This document shows, in pieces, positions 6,734 through 6,751 of a DNA stretch of 6,751 nucleotides (positions are counted from its first letter, which is position 1; the number at the start of each line of letters is the position of its first letter). The notes beneath the pieces are model-generated. The model was not told the origin of the DNA. It ran no database searches and saw only the letters and a list, made by a program, of their open reading frames with translations. The translations under genes were made by a program, and so were the position numbers. Source of the stretch: Enterosoma sp964427595 (GTDB lineage Bacteria; Bacillota_I; Bacilli_A; RFN20; CAG-288); assembly GCA_964427595.1 (NCBI GenBank), contig CAYRUQ010000034.1, positions 1-6,751 on the forward strand. The letters are read 5' to 3'.

Positions 6734-6751
6734 TTTAAACAAATTGAAAAG

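Overview
The window looks like chromosomal DNA from a low-GC Gram-positive anaerobe (Bacillota). An Erysipelotrichales-like or related lineage is possible, but this is a guess from protein style only. The evidence is the AT-rich spacers, purine-rich Shine-Dalgarno sites (GGAG, AGGTG, AAGGAGG), a sigma-A-like promoter, and an electron-bifurcating redox enzyme typical of anaerobes. TGA is used as a stop at three gene ends and Trp is TGG, so the standard bacterial code applies and not the mycoplasma code. All five genes are on the + strand, are complete, and fill almost the whole window.

Region 1 (1-224) is non-coding as far as I can see. Its only clear features lie at the right edge: a 12-bp perfect palindrome abutting a TATAAT box just before the first gene. 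Positions 1-180 hold nothing I recognise.

Region 2 (225-2514) is a two-gene operon for an NfnAB-type complex, a ferredoxin-dependent NADH:NADP+ oxidoreductase. The small subunit is a PyrK/FNR-like FAD/[2Fe-2S] protein and the large subunit is a GltD-like protein with two [4Fe-4S] clusters and two dinucleotide sites. The genes are separated by one base. The complex would move electrons between ferredoxin, NADH and NADPH in the cytoplasm. An AT-rich hairpin after the operon may terminate it.

Region 3 (2515-2685) is a spacer with a good promoter (TTGAAA-N16-TACAAT) and a 15-bp inverted repeat between the promoter and the next start codon.

Region 4 (2686-6733) is a three-gene operon: a MarR-family regulator and two ABC half-exporters, joined by 1-nt and 4-nt overlaps. 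The first half-transporter has a degenerate ATPase site (Walker B Glu to Asp, switch His to Gln) and the second has canonical residues. This is the signature of asymmetric heterodimeric multidrug exporters such as BmrC/BmrD and TM287/TM288. The likely circuit is a ligand-responsive MarR repressor that controls itself and the exporter through the inverted repeat.

I see no mobile element, CRISPR array, RNA gene or clearly new system. The most noteworthy points are the two palindromic candidate control sites, the asymmetric exporter pair, and a sharp change in synonymous codon choice between the two operons.
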